NCBI RefSeq assembly: GCF_001831475.1
Contig: NZ_CP017688.1
Span: 1,054,001 to 1,118,000 of the forward strand
DNA length: 64,000 nt
From: Flavobacterium crassostreae
GTDB taxonomy: Bacteria; Bacteroidota; Bacteroidia; Flavobacteriales; Flavobacteriaceae
Reading direction: 5' to 3'
In this document: in pieces, positions 34,216 through 42,301 of the stretch
Layout: each line of letters opens with the position of its first letter
How positions within the stretch are numbered: the first letter of the stretch is position 1
The notes under the pieces: model-generated
What the model was told of the DNA's origin: nothing
Seen by the model: only the letters and a program-made list of their open reading frames with translations
The model's database searches: none
Made by a program: the position numbers and the translations under genes

Positions 34216-36447
34216 ATGAATACTATTTTTGGTTACAAAACCGCAAAGACAACCCGTCCCGAAATCACAAAACAACAACGCTTAAGCACTGCTGCAACCA
34301 TTCTTTTGTCGGCTTTTTCTTTGGCTACTTTTGCACAAGTGAAAGATACCACCCAAGTCAATAAGCTAGAGGAAGTATTTGTATCTGCAATACGAGCTAC
34401 TACTAAAACACCGGTTAGTTTTAGTAATTTGAGTAACAAAGAACTGGCGCCTCGCAATTTAGGGCAAGACATTCCTATTTTAATGAATTATTTACCTTCT
34501 GTAGTAACTACCTCAGATGCCGGAAATGGAGTGGGGTATACGGGTATTCGGGTGCGTGGTAGTGATGCCACAAGGGTAAATATCACCATCAACGGAATTC
34601 CGTATAATGACTCCGAGAGTCACGGAACCTATTGGGTGAACATGCCTGATTTTGCGTCTTCATTAGAGAGTTTACAACTTCAACGTGGCGTAGGGACTTC
34701 AACCAATGGAGCGGGTGCTTTTGGCGCAAGCCTGAACATGCTTACCGATAGTTATGCCAAAGAAAGCAAGGGCGAAATTGCGGCTTCCTACGGGAGTTTT
34801 AATACCCGAAAAAATACCGTAAAGTTTAGCACCGGATTATTGAACGAGCATCTAGAATTAGCAGGACGTTTGTCTGTTTTAAAGTCGGATGGCTACATTG
34901 ATCGGGCTTCTTCGGATTTAAAATCGTATTTTTTGCAGGGTACTTATGTAGGCAAAACCACATTAATTAAAGCATTGGCTTTTGGAGGTACCGAAAAAAC
35001 CTACCAGTCTTGGAATGGTTTGGAAGATTTGGATAAATTGGAGAACAACAGAACCTACAACACTGCAGGAGAATATACGGATTTATTTAATACGACCCGT
35101 TTTTATGATAACGAAACCGATAATTACCAACAAGACCATTACCAATTGCATTGGAATGAAACCTTGCCAAACCACTGGAATACCAATTTAGCTTTTCATT
35201 ACACCAAAGGAAAAGGGTATTACGAAAATTATAAAGCCAACGCAGATTTTTCGGATTTCGGATTAACGCCGGTAATACTGGATACCAAAACAATTGATGT
35301 TACGGATTTGGTGCGTCAAAAATGGTTGGATAATGATTTTTATGGCACTACTTTTTCTGCCAATTATGCCAAATCACAATGGGACCTAACTCTTGGTGGA
35401 GGATACAATAAGTACGAAGGGGTGCATTTTGGCAAAGTTATTTGGGCTAGATTTGCCTCAAAAACCCAATTAGGAGACCGTTATTACAACGATTATGCTA
35501 GCAAAACAGATGGAAACATCTTTGCAAAGGCCAACTACCAGCTAACAGAAAAAATAAATTTATTTGGAGACTTGCAACTAAGAAACGTGCATTATAAAGC
35601 CAATGGAAACGAAACTGGAGCGGTAAACGATGTTTTTAATTTTTTTAATCCAAAGGCAGGTTTGAGTTATAAAATAAATCCTAAAAACCAACTATATGCA
35701 TCGTATGCGCGAGCAAACAGAGAACCCAACCGGACCGATTATGAAAATGGGAACCCAAAACCAGAGAAATTAAATGATTTTGAATTGGGATTGCGCCACC
35801 GTTCTGCAAAGCTAACCCTTAATGCAAATGTGTACTATATGGCTTACAAAAATCAATTGATTCTTACTGGAGCATTGGATGAGGTAGGAAGTCCTATTCG
35901 TGAAAACAGCGGCGATAGTTACCGATTGGGTTTGGAGTTGGATGCCACCATACCGCTATCGGACAAAGTGTTTCTTAGACCCAATATGACTTTAAGTGCC
36001 AACAAAAACAAGGATTTTTATTTTAAAAGAGACAATGTATTGACCTCTTTAGGGAATACCAATATTGCCTATTCTCCTAATTTTATAGCGGCAAACGCAT
36101 GGACGTATTTGCCTATCAAAGACCTTCAAATAACGTTGCTTTCTAAATTTGTTGGAGAGCAATATATGGGTAATATTGATTCCAAGGGTTCGAAGTTAAA
36201 TTCGTATTTTGTGAATGATTTAAATGTGTCCTACGAGTTCCAACCCAAAACGATCTTTAAGGCTGTTGTTTTGTCGGCCTTGGTTACTAATATTTTGGAT
36301 TACAAATACGTCTCTAATGGGTATTTTTATACCTATGATGTTAGTGATGCTAGTTCCAACCCGCCAACGGTTACCACTATAGAAGGAGCTGGTTATTATC
36401 CTCAAGCAGGGATTAATGTGCTTGCAGGAGTAACCCTAAAATTTTAG
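34216..36447 (+). CDS. TonB-dependent receptor, probable thiamin uptake
   Basis: This 743-residue outer-membrane receptor has a signal peptide ending near ATFAQ, a TonB-box-like stretch (KLEEVFVSA), a plug domain (about residues 55-165, with GIRVRGSDATRVNITINGIPYNDSES and LQRGVGTSTNGAGAFGASLN) and a 22-strand-type barrel ending in VLAGVTLKF. There is no N-terminal carboxypeptidase-like domain and no SusD partner, so it is not a polysaccharide system. The TPP riboswitch directly upstream makes thiamin or a thiamin precursor the likely ligand, as in riboswitch-controlled receptors described in Bacteroides. The ligand is inferred; the receptor family is certain. Confidence 0.92.
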   Translation: MNTIFGYKTAKTTRPEITKQQRLSTAATILLSAFSLATFAQVKDTTQVNKLEEVFVSAIRATTKTPVSFSNLSNKELAPRNLGQDIPILMNYLPSVVTTSDAGNGVGYTGIRVRGSDATRVNITINGIPYNDSESHGTYWVNMPDFASSLESLQLQRGVGTSTNGAGAFGASLNMLTDSYAKESKGEIAASYGSFNTRKNTVKFSTGLLNEHLELAGRLSVLKSDGYIDRASSDLKSYFLQGTYVGKTTLIKALAFGGTEKTYQSWNGLEDLDKLENNRTYNTAGEYTDLFNTTRFYDNETDNYQQDHYQLHWNETLPNHWNTNLAFHYTKGKGYYENYKANADFSDFGLTPVILDTKTIDVTDLVRQKWLDNDFYGTTFSANYAKSQWDLTLGGGYNKYEGVHFGKVIWARFASKTQLGDRYYNDYASKTDGNIFAKANYQLTEKINLFGDLQLRNVHYKANGNETGAVNDVFNFFNPKAGLSYKINPKNQLYASYARANREPNRTDYENGNPKPEKLNDFELGLRHRSAKLTLNANVYYMAYKNQLILTGALDEVGSPIRENSGDSYRLGLELDATIPLSDKVFLRPNMTLSANKNKDFYFKRDNVLTSLGNTNIAYSPNFIAANAWTYLPIKDLQITLLSKFVGEQYMGNIDSKGSKLNSYFVNDLNVSYEFQPKTIFKAVVLSALVTNILDYKYVSNGYFYTYDVSDASSNPPTVTTIEGAGYYPQAGINVLAGVTLKF

Positions 36448-36470
36448 TATTCTGGAGATTTTGTAACACT

Positions 36471-36508
36471 AAAAAGCGGCTGTTTCTATTCTGGAACAGC
36501 CGCTTTTT
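36471..36508. terminator. Bidirectional terminator after the TonB receptor
   Basis: AAAAAGCGGCTGTT and AACAGCCGCTTTTT form a perfect 14-bp stem between two convergent genes. Confidence 0.93.
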
Positions 36509-36510
36509 AG

Positions 36511-36927
36511 TTAGTTGTAAACCCGAAGTAGCATTCCGTTAACCTCTACTCGATATGGTTTTAATGGGTTGGGCAGGCTTCCTTGTCCAGTAAACAAGCT
36601 ATATTGGCTTTTATCACAAGAGCAAACCAAGTTAATTCCCTTTAAAGTCATCTGGGTGCAACTACTAATTTCTTGGTTAGGGCAAGCGGCATCAAAGGCA
36701 GTGTAGCTTCCTGGTGCGGTACAAAATACAAATACTCCTTTTGCGCCAGCGGTTGGATAATAGATGGCATTACTAGCAAATTTTAAATTAGAATAGGCCG
36801 GTAGGTTCAGGTTAAGATCAAAGGTAAAAGAGTAGTTAGGAATATTGGGATTTTTGTTTCTATTCTCGTTGTTGCTACAGCCCAAAATAGTCGCTACAGC
36901 AAATAATAAAAGTATGTAATTTTTCAT
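36511..36927 (-). CDS. Rieske-like lipoprotein lacking histidine ligands
   Basis: This 138-residue protein has a lipobox (ILGC after MKNYILLLFAVAT). The body follows the layout of small Rieske proteins, with FDAACPNQEISSC, then LVCSCDKSQYSLFTGQG and PLKPYRVEVNG. A true Rieske centre needs CxH and CxxH; here the histidines are replaced, leaving four cysteines (C-P-N-Q, SSC, CSC). It therefore cannot bind the normal 2Fe-2S cluster. I believe related proteins occur across Flavobacteriaceae. Disulfide formation or an all-cysteine metal site are possible. Function unknown. Confidence 0.8.
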   Translation of the reverse strand: MKNYILLLFAVATILGCSNNENRNKNPNIPNYSFTFDLNLNLPAYSNLKFASNAIYYPTAGAKGVFVFCTAPGSYTAFDAACPNQEISSCTQMTLKGINLVCSCDKSQYSLFTGQGSLPNPLKPYRVEVNGMLLRVYN

Positions 36928-37027
36928 AGAATACGAATAGTTTGAAAGTATTAGGGAAACAAATTTAAATTATTTAACTTTGAAATAGATAGGATTAACA
37001 TATAATTATATACTAAAAAAAATATAC

Positions 37028-37035
37028 TATCTTTG
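37028..37035 (+). promoter_or_regulatory. -7 element of the greA leader
   Basis: TATCTTTG, about 150 bp upstream of greA. No TTG at the normal spacing is visible. A terminator-like hairpin follows within 8 bp. Confidence 0.5.
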
Positions 37036-37042
37036 TGGAAAG

Positions 37043-37068
37043 AAATCCCGTTCCGATGGGATTTTTTC
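37043..37068 (+). terminator. Terminator-like hairpin inside the greA leader
   Basis: AAATCCC (37043-37049) pairs with GGGATTT (37058-37064) around an 8-nt loop and is followed by a T run. It lies directly after the predicted promoter and 115 bp before greA. Confidence 0.6.
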
Positions 37069-37183
37069 TATTTACATAAGCCAGAAAGAGCAGCTTAGGC
37101 TTTGTTAACTAAAAAAATAAACGTCTTGAGGTTGGTTAAAACAACAGCTTGTAGACCATATCCCAACAATACATTAAAAAATT

Positions 37184-37660
37184 ATGAGCGCAATATCGTA
37201 TTACACCGCAGAAGGATTAAAAAAATTAAGAGAAGAATTAGACCATTTAAAAAGCGTGATGCGTCCTAAGGCATCTGCAGATATAGCAGAGGCTAGAGAT
37301 AAAGGTGATTTGTCTGAAAACGCAGAATATGACGCCGCCAAAGAAGCCCAAGGCATGCTAGAGATGCGAATTGCTAAGCTGGAAGAAATTCACTCCAATG
37401 CCAGACTTATTGACGAAACCAATTTAGATGTTTCGAAGGTTTTGGTGTTATCTAATGTAAAAATCAAGAACCAATCCAATGGGATGGAAATGAGTTACCG
37501 ATTGGTAGCCGAGAGTGAAGCGGATTTAAAAACCGGAAAAATATCCGTAACCTCTCCAATAGGCAAAGGATTGTTAGGGAAATCAGTTGGAGAAGTTGCC
37601 GAAATATCGGTTCCAAATGGGGTGCTAAAATTTGAGATTTTAGAAATCACCCGTGACTAA
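37184..37660 (+). CDS. greA: Transcription elongation factor GreA
   Basis: This 158-residue protein rescues backtracked RNA polymerase by stimulating transcript cleavage. The N-terminal coiled coil carries the acidic tip (DIAEARDKGDLSENAEYDAAKEAQG), and the C-terminal FKBP-like domain holds TGKISVTSPIGKGLLGKSVGE. The length is standard. A 256-bp leader with a promoter and an early terminator hairpin precedes it. A HIT-family gene follows 82 bp downstream. Confidence 0.96.
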   Translation: MSAISYYTAEGLKKLREELDHLKSVMRPKASADIAEARDKGDLSENAEYDAAKEAQGMLEMRIAKLEEIHSNARLIDETNLDVSKVLVLSNVKIKNQSNGMEMSYRLVAESEADLKTGKISVTSPIGKGLLGKSVGEVAEISVPNGVLKFEILEITRD

Positions 37661-37742
37661 TGCCTAAATAACTTTTGGTTAAACGAGATGGGTGTCTTGT
37701 TTTGTAGTAATTAATGCCATTCTAAATTTAAATAAAAATCCA

Positions 37743-38132
37743 ATGAGTTCTATATTTACTAAAATAGTAAAAGGCGAAATTCCGAGTTATACAATTACAG
37801 AAGACGAAAATTATGTCGCTTTTCTGGACGTCAATCCTAATGCAAAAGGACATACACTTTGTATCCCTAAGTTAGAGATTGACATGCTATTTGACATGGA
37901 CGAGGCACATTATTTAGGATTAATGCATTTTTCTAGAAAAGTTGCCCTAGCCCTACAAAAAACAATTCCATGCAAACGCATTGGTATGGCTGTGGTAGGC
38001 CTTGAGGTTCCTCATGCACATGTACACTTAATCCCTTTAAATGAGATGGATGACATGCGTTTTGAGAACAAAGTTAGTCTAACTAAACCAGAATTTGAAG
38101 CGTTAGTAACCAGCATACAAGCCAATTTATAA
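37743..38132 (+). CDS. HIT family protein
   Basis: This 129-residue protein begins at the ATG at 37743 (MSSIFTKIVKGEIP), the conserved start of the family; an earlier in-frame ATG at 37692 adds unrelated sequence. The histidine triad is HAHVHLIPL. HIT proteins hydrolyse nucleotide phosphoramidates or dinucleotides. It is downstream of greA, as commonly seen in Flavobacteria, and ends at a terminator. The physiological substrate is unknown. Confidence 0.93.
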   Translation: MSSIFTKIVKGEIPSYTITEDENYVAFLDVNPNAKGHTLCIPKLEIDMLFDMDEAHYLGLMHFSRKVALALQKTIPCKRIGMAVVGLEVPHAHVHLIPLNEMDDMRFENKVSLTKPEFEALVTSIQANL

Positions 38133-38136
38133 AAGC

Positions 38137-38179
38137 AAAACACACAAAGGATCTTTAGGGATGATTTGTGTGTTTTTTT
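38137..38179. terminator. Terminator after the HIT gene
   Basis: AAAACACACAAA pairs with TTTGTGTGTTTT, followed by T. It overlaps the 3' end of the convergent histidine kinase gene. Confidence 0.85.
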
Positions 38180-39312
38180 AAACTAATTTGTATTGTAGTT
38201 CCTTTTCCGAGGGTAGATTGCAGTACTTTTATTTTGCCCGAGTGGTATTCTTCTACAATTCTTTTGGTTAGAGAGAGTCCGAGTCCCCATCCTCTTTTTT
38301 TGGTAGTAAAACCAGGTTCAAAAATGGTTTTGAACTGACTTTTCTGGATTCCGCTTCCGGTATCTGTAATACGAATTTTTACAAAATCAGTATCGTGTTC
38401 TATTTTTAAACAAAGAGATCCTTTTCCTTTCATGGCATCAATGGCATTTTTGACCAAATTTTCGATAGTCCAGCTGTGCAAACTAGAGTTGAGCAGGGTA
38501 TAAATAGGGGTTTCGGGTGCTTGAAAACTAAAGATAATTTGTTTAGAAAATCGGGACTGTAAGTAGGTGTAAGAGGCTAGAGTTGCAGCAATAATATCGG
38601 TGTTTTCTAAAATAGGCTTGGAACCGATCTTCGAAAAACGGTCCGTAATGGTTTGCAGTCTTTCTATATCCTTTTCAATTTCGATAATAATCGATTCGTC
38701 TACTTGATCTGCTTTGAGTATTTCTACCCAACCAATCAATGAGGATAGCGGAGTGCCTATTTGGTGGGCCGTTTCTTTAGCCATTCCGGCCCATAATTTA
38801 TTTTGCGTGGCTGTTTTGGTACTTCTATAAAAATAATAAATCAGCGCAATAAAGAGCACCAAGATCAGCACTAGGGCTATTGGGTAGTATTTTAGTTTGT
38901 TTAGCAAGGCAGAGTTGCCGTAATATAATTTTTGAAACTTGCCGGGAACATATTCAATAACTATAGGTGGGTTTTCATTTTTTAATTTAATCAAAAAACG
39001 GGCTGCTTTATCCCTAGTCTGAACCACTTTTTCGGGAACATTAACCGTATTTATAATGTGGTCTTTTTCGGTCAATATTATAGGTATAGAAGTATTGTTG
39101 CTAAAAATCAGCAAGGGTAGTTCTACATCCGTTTCGGCTTGGGCGTTGATGAGTGTTTTTTGAGCTTTTGCCCAAAGATTCATCTTTAGACGTTCTTCGT
39201 GTTTAAAAATCTGAAAAAAAGTATAGGTGTTCCATAAAATCAAAACTATAATTAAAAAAGAGGTGGCAATGAGTATCCATCTGCTGGTATTTCTTCTTTC
39301 AGAGAACTGCAT
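38155..39312 (-). CDS. Orphan sensor histidine kinase
   Basis: This 385-residue inner-membrane kinase has a transmembrane helix at about residues 12-32, a periplasmic sensor region, a second helix at about 140-165, then a HisKA-like domain with the phospho-acceptor His in KETAHQIGTPLSSLIGWVE. The ATPase domain has the N box NLVKNAIDAM, the G1 box DTGSGI and the G2 box GWGLGLSL. No HAMP domain is clear. No response regulator is adjacent, so the partner and signal cannot be inferred. Confidence 0.93.
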   Translation of the reverse strand: MQFSERRNTSRWILIATSFLIIVLILWNTYTFFQIFKHEERLKMNLWAKAQKTLINAQAETDVELPLLIFSNNTSIPIILTEKDHIINTVNVPEKVVQTRDKAARFLIKLKNENPPIVIEYVPGKFQKLYYGNSALLNKLKYYPIALVLILVLFIALIYYFYRSTKTATQNKLWAGMAKETAHQIGTPLSSLIGWVEILKADQVDESIIIEIEKDIERLQTITDRFSKIGSKPILENTDIIAATLASYTYLQSRFSKQIIFSFQAPETPIYTLLNSSLHSWTIENLVKNAIDAMKGKGSLCLKIEHDTDFVKIRITDTGSGIQKSQFKTIFEPGFTTKKRGWGLGLSLTKRIVEEYHSGKIKVLQSTLGKGTTIQISLKKHTNHP

Positions 39313-39489
39313 AATTTAAATATTAAAGTATAAATATAACGCATTATATACGGGATTATTTCAAAAAAATCCAACCAGAATGTACAAAAACCAAGTATTG
39401 GCGGATTAAAATTATAGATCCACAGCTATAGTTCGTTGATTTGATTACTTTTGTAAGACACCATTTTAACCCGTCTAAATTCTATAAAA

Positions 39490-40365
39490 ATGATTAGTAT
39501 TGATCCCAAAAACCTCCCCACGGCTAAGGTACAAAGTTATTTGCAAGCAGCCGTAGGTCCTAGGCCTATTGCTTTGGCCAGTACCGTAGATGTTCTTGGC
39601 AATGCCAACCTATCTCCGTTTAGTTTTTTTAATGTGTTTAGTGCAAATCCTCCAATTTTAGTTTTCTCGCCCGCAAGACGCACACGAGATAATTCTATAA
39701 AACACACCTTGATTAATTGCCAAGCAACCCAAGAAGTAGTTATAAATGTAGTAAATTTTCAGCTGGTGCAACAAACCTCATTGGCAAGTACAGAATACGC
39801 AGATGGTGTCAATGAATTTATAAAATCTGGACTAACAGCCATTGCTTCGGACATGGTAAAACCATTTCGGGTCAAAGAATCTCCGGTACAATTTGAATGC
39901 AAGGTAACCCAAATTATACCTTTAGGAACCCAAGGAGGTGCCGGTAACTTGATTTTGTGCGAAGTAGTCAAAATACATATTGACCAAGCAGTTTTGGATC
40001 CAGACGGTGCCATTGATCCCCATAAAATAGATTTAGTATCCAGACTTGGAGCAAATTGGTATTCCAGATCCAATCAAGGATTGTTTGAAGTAACAAAACC
40101 CTTGGCAACACTAGGTATAGGTGTAGATGCAATAAGGGAGGATATAAAACGTAGTGTTGTTTTTGACTCCAATGACTTAGGCAAATTAGGCAACATAGAA
40201 GCCTTGCCTACGCCAGAAGAAGTTAGTATCTTTGTAGCCAATAATTTTTCTGTTAAAGCCGTTTTAAGTGCCGATGACCCAGAAAAAGTACATATTGAAG
40301 CAAAAAAACACTTAGATAATAACGATGTTATCTCGGCATGGAAAATGCTTTTGGCAAAAAAATAA
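39490..40365 (+). CDS. Flavin reductase-like (FMN-binding split barrel) protein
   Basis: This 291-residue protein matches the flavin reductase-like domain in its first 200 residues (VGPRPIALASTVDVLGNANLSPFSFFNVFSANPP, then FSPARRTRDNSIKHT), which binds FMN. A C-terminal segment of about 80 residues (from SNDLGKLGNIEALPTPEEV) is extra and looks helical. A TACTTTTG box lies about 40 bp upstream. DUF3127 follows 27 bp downstream on the same strand. The oxidised substrate is unknown. Confidence 0.87.
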   Translation: MISIDPKNLPTAKVQSYLQAAVGPRPIALASTVDVLGNANLSPFSFFNVFSANPPILVFSPARRTRDNSIKHTLINCQATQEVVINVVNFQLVQQTSLASTEYADGVNEFIKSGLTAIASDMVKPFRVKESPVQFECKVTQIIPLGTQGGAGNLILCEVVKIHIDQAVLDPDGAIDPHKIDLVSRLGANWYSRSNQGLFEVTKPLATLGIGVDAIREDIKRSVVFDSNDLGKLGNIEALPTPEEVSIFVANNFSVKAVLSADDPEKVHIEAKKHLDNNDVISAWKMLLAKK

Positions 40366-40392
40366 TCTTATATAACAATTAAAATAACGAAG

Positions 40393-40764
40393 ATGGAAGT
40401 TACAGGAAAAATAAAAGTGGTTAATCCAGAACAACAAATTAGCGCTTCATTTAAAAAGAGAGAGTTAGTTGTTACTACCGAAGAGCAGTACCCACAGCAC
40501 ATTATGATTGAATTTACCCAAGACAAATGTGACTTACTAAATAACTATACTATTGGAGAACCTGTGAAAGTTTCTATTAATCTAAGAGGTAGAGAGTGGG
40601 TGAACCCACAAGGTGAAACCAAATATTTTAATAGCATACAAGGATGGCGAATTGAAAAATTAGTAAACGAGCAACCAACACCACAGGCTCCTATGCCAGC
40701 GGCACCTACTTTTGCTCCAGCAACCAATTTAAACGAAGATGAACCAGACGATTTGCCTTTTTAA
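40393..40764 (+). CDS. DUF3127 protein with an SSB-like tail
   Basis: This 123-residue protein belongs to DUF3127. The first 95 residues look like a small beta-barrel of OB type (MEVTGKIKVVNPEQQIS, KKRELVVTTEEQYPQHIMIEF, SINLRGREWVNPQGE). A proline/alanine-rich linker follows, and the protein ends in DEPDDLPF. That end closely resembles the tail of SSB (NDLPF here at 16821), the signal that recruits DNA-metabolism proteins. This suggests nucleic-acid binding or competition for SSB partners; it is inference. It follows the flavin protein by 27 bp. Confidence 0.88.
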   Translation: MEVTGKIKVVNPEQQISASFKKRELVVTTEEQYPQHIMIEFTQDKCDLLNNYTIGEPVKVSINLRGREWVNPQGETKYFNSIQGWRIEKLVNEQPTPQAPMPAAPTFAPATNLNEDEPDDLPF

Positions 40765-40793
40765 AAAAAAATAAAAAAGCCTTGAATTGGAAC

Positions 40794-40833
40794 ATACCCC
40801 AAAAGTTAGATACTATTTGGGGTATTTTTTTTT
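40794..40833 (+). terminator. Terminator / stem-loop repeat, copy B
   Basis: A perfect 10-bp stem (ATACCCCAAA at 40794-40803, TTTGGGGTAT at 40816-40825) carries the loop AGTTAGATACTA and is followed by a T run. It terminates the DUF3127 unit. The loop is nearly identical to copy A at 4984-5014, whereas the stem differs by compensating pairs. Confidence 0.85.
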
Positions 40834-40837
40834 GGAT

Positions 40838-41569
40838 CTAAAAGTTAGGATATATACTGGCGCCAAAACCGATATGTTTGCCAATTTGTGGGTAGATATA
40901 AGCAGTTGTTTTGCTTTTTTTACTAACGCTAAACGCATGAAATAAAGTGCTATTAGAAAATATAATTCCAGAAGCCACACCTATTCCGGCACCAGCGAGT
41001 ACATCTGAGGCAAAATGTTTGTTATTAGCCATTCTAAAAACAGCTGTTGCACCCGCAAAAATATACCCACTGCTAGCATACCAAAAATGCGATTCTTTAT
41101 ATTGGTAAAACAAAAGCGTTGCATTAGTAAAACCAACGGCAGTATGTCCTGAGGGAAAGCTCGAGTTGTTCGATAAATCTGGTCGTTCTTTTTGGGTTAG
41201 TCTTTTAATTAATTCTACAACAACAACCGTAGCGGTATTTGCCATAGCAATAGTGATGGTTTGCTTTTTAAAATTAGTTTTGGGCTCTAGCCCCAGATAC
41301 ATGCCTAGATACATTTGACCTACAGGCAATAATGGAAAGATATTATCTGCTTTGGATTGAAAATCTGAACCAAAAATAGCATTTGTTTTTGCTTGAATAG
41401 TGGTATTGTATTTAGAGTGTAACAACCACACACCAGAACCAACCAACACCGAAGGAACTATAAAAGAAGAATAATTTCGTTTTTGGGACACAACCAAACT
41501 ATCCGCATTTTGTGCATATATTTGTGGCGCTAGGATACTAAAAAGATATAAAACTGCAATTTTTTTCAT
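40838..41569 (-). CDS. Exported PAP2-family phosphatase
   Basis: This 243-residue protein has a signal peptide (cleaved after IYAQ) and the PAP2 motifs K-x-RP in KRLTQKERP, SFPSGHTA, and RMANNKHFASDVLAGAGIG with the catalytic His and Asp. Several hydrophobic segments suggest membrane association. It differs from the inner-membrane PAP2 at 11985-12680 by having a cleavable signal and a strand-rich end (IGFGASIYPNF), so it may act in the periplasm or outer membrane on lipid phosphates. It is convergent with DUF3127. Confidence 0.87.
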   Translation of the reverse strand: MKKIAVLYLFSILAPQIYAQNADSLVVSQKRNYSSFIVPSVLVGSGVWLLHSKYNTTIQAKTNAIFGSDFQSKADNIFPLLPVGQMYLGMYLGLEPKTNFKKQTITIAMANTATVVVVELIKRLTQKERPDLSNNSSFPSGHTAVGFTNATLLFYQYKESHFWYASSGYIFAGATAVFRMANNKHFASDVLAGAGIGVASGIIFSNSTLFHAFSVSKKSKTTAYIYPQIGKHIGFGASIYPNF

Positions 41570-41610
41570 TTTGGTATTGGTTCTAAAATTAGTTTCTCTT
41601 TAGAGCAACG

Positions 41611-41618
41611 TAGTTTTG
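41611..41618 (+). promoter_or_regulatory. -7 element upstream of aat
   Basis: TAGTTTTG, 41 bp before the aat ATG. The nearest upstream TTG is too distant, so support is partial. Confidence 0.45.
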
Positions 41619-41659
41619 TCAAAATTAACCCATTAGCTCGTAATTGAAAGCCTTAGTTT

Positions 41660-42298
41660 ATGTATTATTTAACGCAAGATTTATTTTTTCCAGAGGTTCA
41701 TTTGGCCCACACATCAGGAGTACTTGCCTTAGGAGGCGATTTGTCTCCAGAACGTTTGCTCTTGGCTTACCAAAACGGTATTTTTCCGTGGTACGAAGAT
41801 GGGGAGCCAATTACGTGGTGGTCACCCAATCCTCGGATGGTTTTGTTTCTGGACGAACTGATAATTTCTAAAAGCATGCGAAACATTCTCAATAGAGGTC
41901 TTTTTGAGGTAACGTTTAATCAGAATTTTACCGAAGTAATGGCAAACTGCCAACAAATAAAACGCGACGGACAAAACGGAACCTGGATTACCCAAGACAT
42001 GATAGAGGCCTATGGAAAACTCCACCAACTAGGGGTAGCCAAATCTGTTGAGGTTTGGCAAAACAACGAACTAGTAGGGGGATTATATGGTATGGATTTG
42101 GGCTCTGTTTTTTGTGGCGAAAGTATGTTTTCAAAGGTTTCCAATGCTTCTAAGGTAGCTTTTATTTCGTTGGTTGGCTTGCTCCAAAAACAACATTACA
42201 AACTCTTGGATTGTCAAGTCTATAACCCGCATCTAGAGAGTTTAGGTTGTCGTGAAATTGCTAGAAAAGATTTTATAAACCTACTAAAAGAGCGTTGA
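41660..42298 (+). CDS. aat: Leucyl/phenylalanyl-tRNA-protein transferase
   Basis: This 212-residue enzyme adds Leu or Phe to proteins with N-terminal Arg or Lys, creating an N-degron for ClpS/ClpAP. Conserved segments are GVLALGGDLSPERLLLAYQNGIFPWY, WWSPNPRMVLF, NGTWITQDMIEAY, GLYGMDLGSVFCGESMFS and LDCQVYNPHLESLG. The start at MYYLTQDLFFP fits the family. It converges on thiF with a 3-bp gap and no terminator between them, so antisense overlap is possible. Confidence 0.94.
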   Translation: MYYLTQDLFFPEVHLAHTSGVLALGGDLSPERLLLAYQNGIFPWYEDGEPITWWSPNPRMVLFLDELIISKSMRNILNRGLFEVTFNQNFTEVMANCQQIKRDGQNGTWITQDMIEAYGKLHQLGVAKSVEVWQNNELVGGLYGMDLGSVFCGESMFSKVSNASKVAFISLVGLLQKQHYKLLDCQVYNPHLESLGCREIARKDFINLLKER

Positions 42299-42301
42299 AT
42301 C

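Noticed and set aside
33992..34219. 75-residue plus-strand ORF before the TonB receptor
   Set aside because: It lies across the TPP riboswitch, which explains the conserved sequence far better.
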